A stretch of 10,000 nucleotides of DNA. Source: Rheinheimera sp. (GTDB lineage: Bacteria > Pseudomonadota > Gammaproteobacteria > Enterobacterales > Alteromonadaceae). Below, in pieces: positions 1 to 6,819 of this stretch. The DNA lies in NCBI RefSeq assembly GCF_020217005.1, contig NZ_JAIWOI010000022.1:1-10000 (forward strand). Reading direction: 5' to 3'. The stretch's first letter is position 1; every line of letters starts with the position of its first letter. A program made the position numbers and the translations under genes. The notes under the pieces were generated by a model. The model made no database searches, had not been told where the DNA came from, and saw only the letters and a program-made list of their open reading frames with translations.

Positions 1-858
1 CGTGAAAAAGGCGTAAAACGTGTGGGCCCTTATGCAGTGCCTAAGACGATGTCGAGCACTTGTTCGGCGTGTTTAGCCACTCCTTTTGAAATCAAAGGTG
101 TGAACTATTCCATTAGTTCTGCCTGTGCCACCAGCGCACACTGTATTGGTCATGCTGTTGAGCTTATTCAACTGGGCAAGCAGGACATTATTTTTGCCGG
201 TGGTGGTGAAGAGGTGCACTGGACTTTAGCTATGGAATTTGACGCTATGGGCGCCTTATCTACTAAATACAATGAAACGCCTGAGCTGGCATCCCGTACT
301 TATGATGCTGACCGCGATGGTTTTGTCATCAGCGGCGGCGGCGGTATTTTGGTGATTGAAGAGCTGGAACATGCTCTTGCCCGTGGTGCTAAAATTTATG
401 CTGAAATTGTGGGCTACGGCGCAACGTCAGATGGTTACGATATGGTGGCGCCAAGTGGTGAAGGTGCTGTGCGTTGTATGGAAATGGCGATGAAAGACGT
501 GAAAGGTCCAATCGACTACGTCAACACCCACGGCACTAGTACTCCTGTCGGCGACGTTAAAGAATTAGGTGCTATTCAGCAGGTGTTTGGCGGGAAATCT
601 CCAGCCATCAGCGCAACTAAAGCTATGACAGGGCATGCCTTAGGTGCGGCTGGCGTGCATGAAGCTATTTACTCGCTGTTGATGATGGAGCATAACTTTA
701 TTGCGCCTTCCATTAACATTAATACGCTGGATGAAGCTGCTGCTGGTTTAAACATTATCACTAAGGCAACAGAAGCAAAACTAACGACTGTAATGTCAAA
801 CAGCTTTGGTTTTGGCGGCACCAATGCGACTTTAGTGATGCAAAAATATCAGGGCTAA
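1..858 (+). CDS. fabB: beta-ketoacyl-ACP synthase I (partial, 5' end outside window)
   Basis: This enzyme condenses malonyl-ACP with a growing acyl-ACP in type II fatty acid synthesis in the cytoplasm. In gammaproteobacteria it also supplies the elongation step needed for unsaturated fatty acids. The frame is open from base 1, and 285 codons are visible before TAA at 856-858. Against my memory of E. coli FabB (406 residues) about 121 N-terminal residues are missing, and the visible part aligns without gaps. The thiolase-fold catalytic triad is intact: the nucleophile Cys in SSACATSAH (codon 124-126, E. coli Cys163), His in [11 protein letters not shown] (codon 529-531, His298) and His in TGHALGAAG (codon 634-636, His333). 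The conserved Lys in SATKAMTGH and the C-terminal [10 protein letters not shown] motif are also present. These signatures favour FabB over FabF. The Met codon at 49 and the GTG at 22 are internal and are not starts. A strong terminator follows directly, so fabB ends its own transcript. Confidence 0.97.
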   Translation, partial: REKGVKRVGPYAVPKTMSSTCSACLATPFEIKGVNYSISSACATSAHCIGHAVELIQLGKQDIIFAGGGEEVHWTLAMEFDAMGALSTKYNETPELASRTYDADRDGFVISGGGGILVIEELEHALARGAKIYAEIVGYGATSDGYDMVAPSGEGAVRCMEMAMKDVKGPIDYVNTHGTSTPVGDVKELGAIQQVFGGKSPAISATKAMTGHALGAAGVHEAIYSLLMMEHNFIAPSININTLDEAAAGLNIITKATEAKLTTVMSNSFGFGGTNATLVMQKYQG

Positions 859-870
859 TTAGCCTGGTGC

Positions 871-923
871 AAAAAAGGGGGGCCGCTGGCATGCTAAACC
901 ATGTCAGCGGTCCCCTTTTTTTA
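871..923 (+). terminator. rho-independent terminator after fabB
   Basis: The left arm 879-893 and right arm 900-915 form a GC-rich stem of about 15 pairs around the six-base loop 894-899. There is one G-T wobble (889/904) and one bulged T at 911. A T-rich tract (916-922) follows and an A-tract (871-876) precedes, so the A and T tracts can lengthen the helix. It starts 13 bases after the fabB stop and separates fabB from pdxB. Confidence 0.9.
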
Positions 924-947
924 TTCGCTCAACGCTTAGCCTGTAGA

Positions 948-953
948 TACAAT
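948..953 (+). promoter_or_regulatory. candidate -10 box for pdxB
   Basis: TACAAT matches the sigma-70 -10 consensus at five of six positions. It lies just beyond the fabB terminator and 29 bases before the pdxB start, where a promoter is expected. No good -35 box lies 16-18 bases upstream, so this is a positional guess only. Confidence 0.3.
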
Positions 954-982
954 AACAGCACTTGGGTAAAGGACTGGTACTG

Positions 983-2116
983 ATGAAGATATACGCCGAC
1001 GAAAATATGCCATACGTCAAAGATTTTTTTGCTGATTTAGGCGAAGTGACACTGGTCAATGGCCGTACTTTAACAGCAGCACAAATTAGTGAGGCAGAGG
1101 TGTTGCTGGTGCGCTCTGTCACTAAAGTAAACGAACAATTGCTTTCGCGCAGTCCAAAGTTGAAGTTTGTAGGTACTGCGACTATTGGCACAGATCATAT
1201 CGATCAGTCGTATCTGCTAAAAAGGGGTATTGGTTTTAGCAGTGCACCGGGTTGCAATGCTCAGTCTGTGGTCGAGTACGTGCTGAGCAGCATCTTTGTA
1301 TTGGCAGAAAAATACCAATGGAATTTGCAGGATAAAACTGTAGGCGTAGTTGGTGTTGGTAATATTGGTCGTCTGTTGGTCAAGGCGCTGCAAGCTTTAT
1401 CTGTTCGGGTCATGTGCTGTGACCCGCAACGCGCTGCTACGGAAGCAGATTTTCCACACACACCTTTCGAGCAGTTATTGCCTCAGGTTGATCTTGTCAG
1501 TTTTCATGTGCCATTGATAAAAACAGGGGCGAATGCCACAGTAAATTTATTGAATAGTCAGACGCTCAGGTTACTAAAGCCAGACTGCGCAGTGATCAAT
1601 GCTTGTCGTGGTGAAGTGACCAATAACGATGCTTTATTGGCTGAAGCTCAATCAGGGCACAAAAGGGCACTGGTGTTGGATGTATGGGCGAACGAACCAG
1701 AGCCTGATCTGCGGCTTATTGCGCATACGGATATTGCCAGTGCTCATATCGCAGGACATAGCATTGAAGGCAAAGCCAGAGGCACTGAAATGCTGTATCA
1801 GGCTTTGTGCCGTCAGCTAGAGTTAGTCCCGGACAAGACACTTGCACAAGTGCTACCACCACCACAAATTTCAGAGCTGAAAATAAATTCAAATTTTGGA
1901 CTTTTAGATGTCCAAAATTTAAGCCGGCTGTTATATGATGTGCGCCGGGACGATGCTTTGTTTCGTTTCTATATGATGCAAGATAATAAAACACAAGGTT
2001 TTGACTGGCTTAGAAAGTCATACCCACCGCGGCGTGAATACAGCTCGGTGCGGCTGACAGGACAAGAAGTGCCTGAGTTTTTAACAACATTAGGTTTTAG
2101 TACCCAAATTAATTGA
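983..2116 (+). CDS. pdxB: erythronate-4-phosphate dehydrogenase
   Basis: PdxB oxidises 4-phospho-D-erythronate to 2-oxo-3-hydroxy-4-phosphobutanoate, the second step of DXP-dependent pyridoxal 5'-phosphate synthesis. It is a cytoplasmic D-2-hydroxyacid dehydrogenase with a tightly bound nicotinamide cofactor. The 377-residue length is close to the 378 of E. coli PdxB. Visible features are the N-terminal DENMPY motif, the Rossmann GVGNIG motif at residues 124-129, and the catalytic residues Arg209 (NACRG), Glu238 (DVWANEPE) and His255 (SAHIAGH). The C-terminal dimerisation segment carries LLYDVRRDD near 316-324 and LRKSYPPRRE near 343-352. I chose ATG 983 because AAAGGA at 968-973 is nine bases upstream and the protein then starts MKIYADENMPY like its relatives. 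A longer in-frame reading from TTG 962 would swallow this ribosome-binding site. Position between fabB and an asd/usg gene matches the enterobacterial order. Confidence 0.96.
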   Translation: MKIYADENMPYVKDFFADLGEVTLVNGRTLTAAQISEAEVLLVRSVTKVNEQLLSRSPKLKFVGTATIGTDHIDQSYLLKRGIGFSSAPGCNAQSVVEYVLSSIFVLAEKYQWNLQDKTVGVVGVGNIGRLLVKALQALSVRVMCCDPQRAATEADFPHTPFEQLLPQVDLVSFHVPLIKTGANATVNLLNSQTLRLLKPDCAVINACRGEVTNNDALLAEAQSGHKRALVLDVWANEPEPDLRLIAHTDIASAHIAGHSIEGKARGTEMLYQALCRQLELVPDKTLAQVLPPPQISELKINSNFGLLDVQNLSRLLYDVRRDDALFRFYMMQDNKTQGFDWLRKSYPPRREYSSVRLTGQEVPEFLTTLGFSTQIN

Positions 2117-2225
2117 CATTGCAGCGCGGCGACAAGCGAGTGAGACCCCTGGAGCATAGAAGTCCTATGTGACTGGGGCGAAGAGCGCAGTCAACAATGC
2201 GGCAGCGTCAAGTAAGAAGGGTAAA
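2117..2225. repeat. palindromic structured element in the pdxB-asd spacer
   Basis: This non-coding spacer can fold into nested helices. The inner part pairs 2146-2149 with 2175-2178 and 2155-2159 with 2165-2169 around a five-base loop. Between these helices are opposed segments 2150-2154 and 2170-2174, which as RNA could form tandem G-A mismatches (2152/2172 and 2153/2171). An outer helix pairs 2119-2127 with 2185-2194 with an A-A mismatch and one bulge. The core (GGAGCATAG, then CTATGTGACTGGGG) resembles a dispersed intergenic sequence I recall from Shewanella, Pseudoalteromonas and Rheinheimera genomes. That is memory, not a search. No second copy lies in this window. It could be a mobile palindromic repeat, an mRNA leader structure for asd, or both. 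Confidence 0.55.
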
Positions 2226-2240
2226 GTAGCCAGTAATCAG

Positions 2241-2245
2241 AGGGG
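2241..2245 (+). promoter_or_regulatory. ribosome-binding site fixing the asd start
   Basis: AGGGG lies seven bases upstream of ATG 2253. It supports that start over the in-frame GTG at 2169, which lies inside the palindromic element and would add a 28-residue tail with no resemblance to the family. Confidence 0.75.
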
Positions 2246-2252
2246 AATAACC

Positions 2253-3272
2253 ATGGCTCAGCAATACGACGTCGCTGTGTTAGGTGCTACAGGTTTAGTA
2301 GGCCAGCATTTAATTGAAATTTTAGAACAGCGCGATTTTCCGGTAAATAAACTTTATCCTTTAGCCAGCAGCCGCTCTGCCGGTGGCCATGTCACCTTTA
2401 AGGGTAAACAAATCGAAGTACTGGATGCTGAAACCTTTGACTGGACTAAGGTACAGATTGGTTTATTCTCTGCCGGAGGTAGTGTATCTGCGACTTATGC
2501 GCCTCGCGCTGCGGATGCAGGTTGTGTGGTGATCGACAACACCTCGCATTTCCGCTATGAAGCCGATATTCCTTTAGTAGTGCCTGAAGTCAATGCCCAT
2601 GCTATTGCCGAATTCCGTAACCGCAATATCATAGCCAACCCAAACTGCTCCACTATTCAAATGCTGGTGGCGTTAAAGCCTATTCATGATGCCGTAGGTA
2701 TTAGCCGTATTAACGTCTCCACTTATCAATCGGTGGCTGGTGCTGGTCAGCAAGGCGTGGAAGCGCTGGCAAAAGAGACGGCTCAGTTGCTGAATGGTCG
2801 TCCTTTAGAAGAAAGTGGTAAATTTGCCCGTCAAATCGCTTTTAACTGTATTCCACAAATCGATGTATTTTTGGATAACGGTTACACCAAAGAAGAAATG
2901 AAAATGCACTGGGAAACCCAAAAAATTATGGGGGATGCCAGCATTTCCGTAAACGCGACAGCAGTTCGTGTGCCGGTATTTTATGGCCACGCTGAAGCTG
3001 TGCACCTTGAAACCCGCATGCCAATTAGTGTTGAGCAAGTCAAAGCCTTGTTAGCCAATGCTCCTGGTGTGGTACTGATGGAAGATAATGCCGATTATCC
3101 AACTCAGGTGGGGAATGCTACTGGTCAGGATGATGTATTTGTTGGTCGTATTCGTCAGGATTTCACTCATGAAAATGGCATTAATTTATGGCTGGTGGCA
3201 GACAACATCCGTAAAGGCGCAGCCACTAACAGTATCCAGATTGCCGAACATTTAATCCGCGACTACCTCTGA
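2253..3272 (+). CDS. asd: aspartate-semialdehyde dehydrogenase (usg-position paralogue with intact active site)
   Basis: The enzyme makes L-aspartate 4-semialdehyde from aspartyl-4-phosphate with NADPH, the branch point to lysine/diaminopimelate, threonine, methionine and isoleucine. The protein has 339 residues from ATG 2253. The NADP-binding GATGLVG motif is at 11-17. The nucleophile Cys132 sits in NPNCSTIQ, Gln159 in STYQSVAGAG, and Arg239 and His246 in VRVPVFYGHAEA. In gene order it occupies the place of E. coli usg, between pdxB and truA, but E. coli Usg as I remember it has lost the Cys (PNSLTSQ). This protein is much closer to the second ASADH of Vibrio cholerae and to Shewanella Asd, so a catalytic role is likely. 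No good promoter is visible between pdxB and this gene. It may be read from the pdxB transcript through the palindromic spacer, and it ends at a strong terminator. Confidence 0.94.
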   Translation: MAQQYDVAVLGATGLVGQHLIEILEQRDFPVNKLYPLASSRSAGGHVTFKGKQIEVLDAETFDWTKVQIGLFSAGGSVSATYAPRAADAGCVVIDNTSHFRYEADIPLVVPEVNAHAIAEFRNRNIIANPNCSTIQMLVALKPIHDAVGISRINVSTYQSVAGAGQQGVEALAKETAQLLNGRPLEESGKFARQIAFNCIPQIDVFLDNGYTKEEMKMHWETQKIMGDASISVNATAVRVPVFYGHAEAVHLETRMPISVEQVKALLANAPGVVLMEDNADYPTQVGNATGQDDVFVGRIRQDFTHENGINLWLVADNIRKGAATNSIQIAEHLIRDYL

Positions 3273-3299
3273 AGTTAGTTTGGGTTGAAGTGACAACTG

Positions 3300-3331
3300 A
3301 ATAAAGGCTCCTTAGGGAGCCTTTATTGTTT
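3300..3331 (+). terminator. rho-independent terminator after asd
   Basis: A perfect 12-bp stem (3300-3311 with 3316-3327) closes a four-base TTAG loop, and a short T-rich stretch (3322-3331) completes it. The A/T-rich lower stem makes it symmetric. It begins 27 bases after the asd stop and separates asd from fimV. Confidence 0.92.
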
Positions 3332-3400
3332 ACTAAAGCATTTGATTCTGCAGCCGATATCAGAACAACGCAGAATTAGTTTAAGCGTAGCCAGTGAAAG

Positions 3401-3426
3401 CCATCTGGTTTACTATTCCAGTATGG
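3401..3426. repeat. inverted repeat upstream of fimV
   Basis: CCATCTGG (3401-3408) pairs with CCAG-T-ATGG (3418-3426) around a nine-base loop, an eight-pair stem with one bulged T. It lies 60 bases before the fimV start, in a 155-base spacer that otherwise shows no clear promoter. It may be an operator-like site, a leader hairpin or chance. Confidence 0.3.
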
Positions 3427-3474
3427 AACGATGCTTGCAGTATTCTTGTGTTTGCAAAAATAATCTCCGGCCTT

Positions 3475-3480
3475 AAAGGA
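3475..3480 (+). promoter_or_regulatory. ribosome-binding site fixing the fimV start
   Basis: AAAGGA lies six bases before ATG 3487. This start puts a signal peptide at the N terminus. An upstream in-frame ATG at 3394 has no comparable site and would bury the signal sequence behind 31 extra residues. Confidence 0.8.
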
Positions 3481-3486
3481 TCATCG

Positions 3487-6400
3487 ATGCGTTTAGTTGG
3501 GCTTCTTATCTTCAGTATTCTGTTACAGCTATGCAGTGTTAACGTCACTGCAGAAAGCACTGTGCGTCTTAAAGGGCCAAAAAGTACCGAAAATCCTGAT
3601 CGCAGCAGGGTTGGACCTCTCACGCCAAACGATACCTTGTGGCGTATTGCAGAGGAGGTGAGACCTCACCCAGGATTAAACATTTATCAGGTGATGTACG
3701 CTATTTACCTTAAAAATCCTCAGTCTTTTCTTGATGATAACTTTAACCACTTAAATGTAGGTTCTTTTTTAGCTATTCCGAATATTGATGAAATCTTGTC
3801 TGTTGATGCAGTAGATGCACAGCGCAAGTCTGAGGAAGATGATCGGATTTGGGCTGACAGGGTGCGTGCTGCCGCTGCCGCCAAAGTCAAACAAGGGGTA
3901 AATACCGCTCAGCAAAAAGACGTAGACAAGGCTAAACAGGAAATTAAAAAAGAACTTATCCGTGTTGAAGGACAGCAGCAGGGGCAGTTACTTGATTTGC
4001 AAGAAAAATTGGCCGAATCGAAACTGACAGTTGAAGCTGTGTTGGCCGACAATACCGCTTTGAAGGATAAGCTTGATCAACTGGCTGAACAAATGTTGTT
4101 AATGAAATCCCAGGTGGATAAAGACAGCGAAATTCAGCATCAGTTGCAACTCTTAGTCACTCAGCAGGCAGAAATGCTGGCTCAGCAAAAAGCTCAGATT
4201 GAACGGGAACAGCAGGGGACAAATTTTGCCGAGTTGTGGCAGAATATTTCCTCCAGTAGTTTGACCTGGGTGCTGTTAGCATCCTTACCAACCTTGTTTG
4301 TGTTATTTGCTGTTTTGGGCTGGATTAAACGCCGTACCCGTAAATCTGAGCAAATTGTCACTGCCGCCACCGCTGTACCTCAGCAAGAGCCAGGTTATCG
4401 CTCGCCATTACCGCCTTTGGATGAAAGCCTTGATTTCGACGAAAGCAGCTTGATGACGCTGGACGAATCTTTGCTGGATACGGGTAGTAAAGGGATTAGG
4501 CTGGATGACGAGCCTATTGATCTGCACGACGACATGTTACTGGATACCAGAGCTGATGAGTTTGATGACATTCTGATGAATGACGATGATTTACTCGATA
4601 GCAAAGATCTGCTTGATGCCAGTTCAATGGATGATGAACTATTGGATGACTTGTTAGATCAACCGGCAAAAGCGGTAGATAAAGATTTTGATCCTAATAA
4701 TATTTTATCAGGCGCAGATCTGTCGGCATTATTTGATGAAGAGCCTGAGCTGGATAATCCTGACGACATATTTGCACAGGCTGTCGCTGAACAATTGGCG
4801 CAAGAACAGAATCAACAAGTAAAGGAACAGACCACAGCAGACCTTGATGAGCAGGATGAACTGATCGAAGAGATTGAGCTGGATGAGCCAGATGCTGAGA
4901 CTTTTGAAGTTAACAGTCCGGAAATCGCAGACGCGGATGAGTTTAATCTGGATGAAATCGAAGAAGTAGAAGAAGTTGATTTTGATTCATTACTTGACGA
5001 GCTTGTCGTTGCTGCGCAACCAGAAGCGGCACTACCGGAAGATAATGCGCAATCCAGCCTACTTGAAGAGCCTATCGAAGATGTTGCTGATCTGGTCGTT
5101 GTAGCAGCGGAACAACCTCATTTCGATAGCTCAGAACTCGACGAGTTTGCCGAATCACTTGCAGATGAAGAATTATCGGGGCCTGAACTGTTGGCCGTTG
5201 AAGATGAAAGTGATATCGATATTGACGCTTTACTGGATGGAGCTGCGGATTGGGCTGAGCCAATGCCAGAGCAAAACGCGGAACAAGTTGAACAGGACGA
5301 GGTTAATTCACAGGAGCAGATAAATTCTGCCTCTGACATCGCTGATACAACGGTAAGCCGCCTCGAATTTGATGAAGACGATTATCCACTCAGCCCTGAC
5401 GACGTAGCTTTATTGCTGTCCGATGAACCAACAGCTGAACCTGTAGTGGAGATGCCGAATCACTTCCATGCCGATCATGCAGATTTAACTGAGCTGATGC
5501 AGGCAGATAACTCTGCGGAGTCAGAGTCCACCCATGGAAATACAGAAGAAGATGCCGAATCAGAACAAGCCTGGCAGGAACTCTCTGAGCCTGCCCTTGA
5601 GGCTGCCGTTGGTGAGTTAGTTCCCGATCTGGATTTTCAGGAAGATTTAACAGTCAGTCGTGTCTCTGCGGCAACATTATCTGTAGAAAATCCAAGTAAA
5701 GTCCTGGAAGAGTACCCTGATTTAGAATTTTCTGATGAAGCGATAACAGAAGAAGAGTCTGAAGATGAGCTAGAGGACGAACTTGTTCAAAACCCTGTAC
5801 TGCCGGCAGAGTCTGAACCTGAACCCGTACTGACAACTGAAACTAAGGTAGACAAAGAGACTGCTGAGGATCCGAATGACGAACTTATTCACAGCCTTGA
5901 ACTACCGGAAGAGTCTGATTTTGCGCCAGAACTCGCGATTGACGCTGCAGCAGAAGAAGAGACAGTACAGGAGCTAAACGACGAATTTGTTCAAAGCCCC
6001 GAACTACCGGAAGAGTCTGATTTTGCGCCAGAACTTGCAATTGAGGCAGCAGCAGAAGAAGAGACGGTACAGGAGCTGAACGACGAATTTGTTCAAAGTC
6101 CAGACTTGTCAGAAGAGTCCGCTTTTGATCCCGAATTGGCGGCTGAAGACATTGCGGCGGAACTGGATGCATTGGATGAAACAGATTTTGATACCTTACT
6201 GGCTGACTATGCTCAGGCCGACGTCAATAGCCGTTTGGCAGATGAACAAATTGCCGACGCCGTAGTGGCAGAGCTAGAGTCAGGCGCTAAGGATATTGTC
6301 GAAGATAATGTTTCCACTGAGCCGCAGTCTGATTCTGATGAGCTGGAGATGTCATTACTTGCACTGGATAAATTACTGGATGATTCAGAGGATGAACCAC

Positions 6401-6648
6401 AGCTGGCTCAAAATACCGCAAGCGCTTTAGATGTTGGACTGGAAGACTATCAGGACTTTATTGCTGCTCAGCACGAGCCAGAGCTGGATCCGGCCGAGCA
6501 AGGATTCGCTGCCGATTTGGATTTAATCCGTGCTTACATCGAAATTGGTGAACAGGATGGCGCTGAGCACCTGATAGATAAAGTGTTGAATTCTGCGGCG
6601 CCAGAGCATATCAAACAAGAAGCTCAAAGCTTAAAAGACCAACTTTAA
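3487..6648 (+). CDS. fimV: FimV/HubP-type cell-pole and type IV pilus assembly protein
   Basis: FimV-family proteins span the inner membrane, bind peptidoglycan with a periplasmic LysM-like domain and act as polar hubs. In Pseudomonas, FimV is needed for type IV pilus secretin assembly and twitching. In Vibrio and Shewanella, HubP recruits chromosome, flagellar and chemotaxis partners. The protein has 1053 residues from ATG 3487. Residues 1-22 form a signal peptide (likely cut after VTA). The FimV core/LysM-like region at about 42-105 contains TPNDTLWRIAEEVRP and ends NVGSFLAIPN. A Gln/Lys-rich coiled coil runs from about 140 to 245. A transmembrane helix lies at about 258-280, followed by KRRTRK. 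About 300-1005 is a very acidic, Asp/Glu/Leu-rich cytoplasmic region with 34-residue tandem repeats at 763-893. The C-terminal FimV domain (about 1008-1053) begins AADLDLIRAYIEIGEQDGAE. Placement between asd and truA matches the hubP/fimV locus of Vibrio and Shewanella relatives. Terminators on both sides suggest it is transcribed alone. Confidence 0.93.
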   Translation: MRLVGLLIFSILLQLCSVNVTAESTVRLKGPKSTENPDRSRVGPLTPNDTLWRIAEEVRPHPGLNIYQVMYAIYLKNPQSFLDDNFNHLNVGSFLAIPNIDEILSVDAVDAQRKSEEDDRIWADRVRAAAAAKVKQGVNTAQQKDVDKAKQEIKKELIRVEGQQQGQLLDLQEKLAESKLTVEAVLADNTALKDKLDQLAEQMLLMKSQVDKDSEIQHQLQLLVTQQAEMLAQQKAQIEREQQGTNFAELWQNISSSSLTWVLLASLPTLFVLFAVLGWIKRRTRKSEQIVTAATAVPQQEPGYRSPLPPLDESLDFDESSLMTLDESLLDTGSKGIRLDDEPIDLHDDMLLDTRADEFDDILMNDDDLLDSKDLLDASSMDDELLDDLLDQPAKAVDKDFDPNNILSGADLSALFDEEPELDNPDDIFAQAVAEQLAQEQNQQVKEQTTADLDEQDELIEEIELDEPDAETFEVNSPEIADADEFNLDEIEEVEEVDFDSLLDELVVAAQPEAALPEDNAQSSLLEEPIEDVADLVVVAAEQPHFDSSELDEFAESLADEELSGPELLAVEDESDIDIDALLDGAADWAEPMPEQNAEQVEQDEVNSQEQINSASDIADTTVSRLEFDEDDYPLSPDDVALLLSDEPTAEPVVEMPNHFHADHADLTELMQADNSAESESTHGNTEEDAESEQAWQELSEPALEAAVGELVPDLDFQEDLTVSRVSAATLSVENPSKVLEEYPDLEFSDEAITEEESEDELEDELVQNPVLPAESEPEPVLTTETKVDKETAEDPNDELIHSLELPEESDFAPELAIDAAAEEETVQELNDEFVQSPELPEESDFAPELAIEAAAEEETVQELNDEFVQSPDLSEESAFDPELAAEDIAAELDALDETDFDTLLADYAQADVNSRLADEQIADAVVAELESGAKDIVEDNVSTEPQSDSDELEMSLLALDKLLDDSEDEPQLAQNTASALDVGLEDYQDFIAAQHEPELDPAEQGFAADLDLIRAYIEIGEQDGAEHLIDKVLNSAAPEHIKQEAQSLKDQL
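5773..6165 (+). repeat. 102-bp (34-residue) tandem repeats inside fimV
   Basis: Four in-frame units start at 5773, 5875, 5977 and 6079; the last is cut to about 29 codons. Each begins (N/E)DE(L/F) followed by (V/I)(Q/H). The second and third units are near-identical and share 35 identical bases (5899-5933 and 6001-6035). The third and fourth share 20 identical bases at their starts. The first unit is more diverged. Each unit is acidic and rich in Glu, Ala, Pro and Leu. The high DNA identity points to recent duplication of the middle units. Confidence 0.92.
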
Positions 6649-6685
6649 CCGTGAGGGGCAGAGCCTTGACTCTGGCCCTCACGGT
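6648..6685 (+). terminator. strong hairpin starting on the fimV stop codon, no T-tract
   Basis: The 16-base arms 6648-6663 and 6670-6685 pair with a single G-G mismatch around a six-base loop. The first arm begins at the last A of the fimV TAA. No T run follows, so it is not a standard rho-independent terminator. It could be a 3'-end stabiliser, a processing barrier or a weak terminator. A second small hairpin (6686-6691 with 6702-6707) follows immediately. Confidence 0.6.
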
Positions 6686-6786
6686 ATGAAGGGGGCTAAC
6701 ACTTCATGCTGTAGAAATCCTGATAATTCATCTGCGTTTATAGGCTCGCCTTGTGCTGAAACTCGCATCTTAAGGGCAGTTGGGTA

Positions 6787-6792
6787 TATACT
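6787..6792 (+). promoter_or_regulatory. candidate -10 box for truA
   Basis: TATACT matches the sigma-70 -10 consensus at five of six positions and lies 28 bases before the truA start, in the 171-base fimV-truA spacer. No recognisable -35 box lies at 16-18 bases, so support is weak. Confidence 0.27.
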
Positions 6793-6809
6793 TCCGCCGC
6801 TAAAGTGAT

Positions 6810-6814
6810 GGGAG
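6810..6814 (+). promoter_or_regulatory. ribosome-binding site fixing the truA start
   Basis: GGGAG lies five bases before ATG 6820. The in-frame GTG 6805 and ATG 6808 overlap or precede this site and have no ribosome-binding site of their own, so ATG 6820 is preferred. Confidence 0.65.
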
Positions 6815-6819
6815 TCAGA

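Noticed and set aside
2113..2118. Perfect TTGACA -35 box overlapping the pdxB stop codon
   Set aside because: No -10-like hexamer lies 16-18 bases downstream (that position reads GCGAGT), so it is not supported as an asd promoter.
2169..2252. N-terminal extension of asd from GTG 2169
   Set aside because: It translates the palindromic spacer, has no ribosome-binding site and adds residues without family similarity; ATG 2253 has a good site.
2117..2252. Lysine riboswitch upstream of asd
   Set aside because: The spacer is too short and lacks the recognisable lysine-aptamer core; its helices do not match that class.
2663..3198. Two GCTGGTGG octamers (2663-2670 and 3191-3198) identical to E. coli Chi
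   Set aside because: Both lie in asd codons for common residues, and Chi function in this organism is unknown; two copies prove nothing.
3435..3466. Possible fimV promoter, TTGCAG with AATAAT or TAATCT
   Set aside because: The -35 match is poor, the spacers are 18 or 20 bases, and the start site would fall almost on the ribosome-binding site.
3394..3486. N-terminal extension of fimV from ATG 3394
   Set aside because: It would mask the signal peptide, and the strong AAAGGA lies just before ATG 3487.
5885..6172. Opposite-strand open frames over the fimV repeats
   Set aside because: They are the mirror of the acidic repeat codons, with no start signals or recognisable product.
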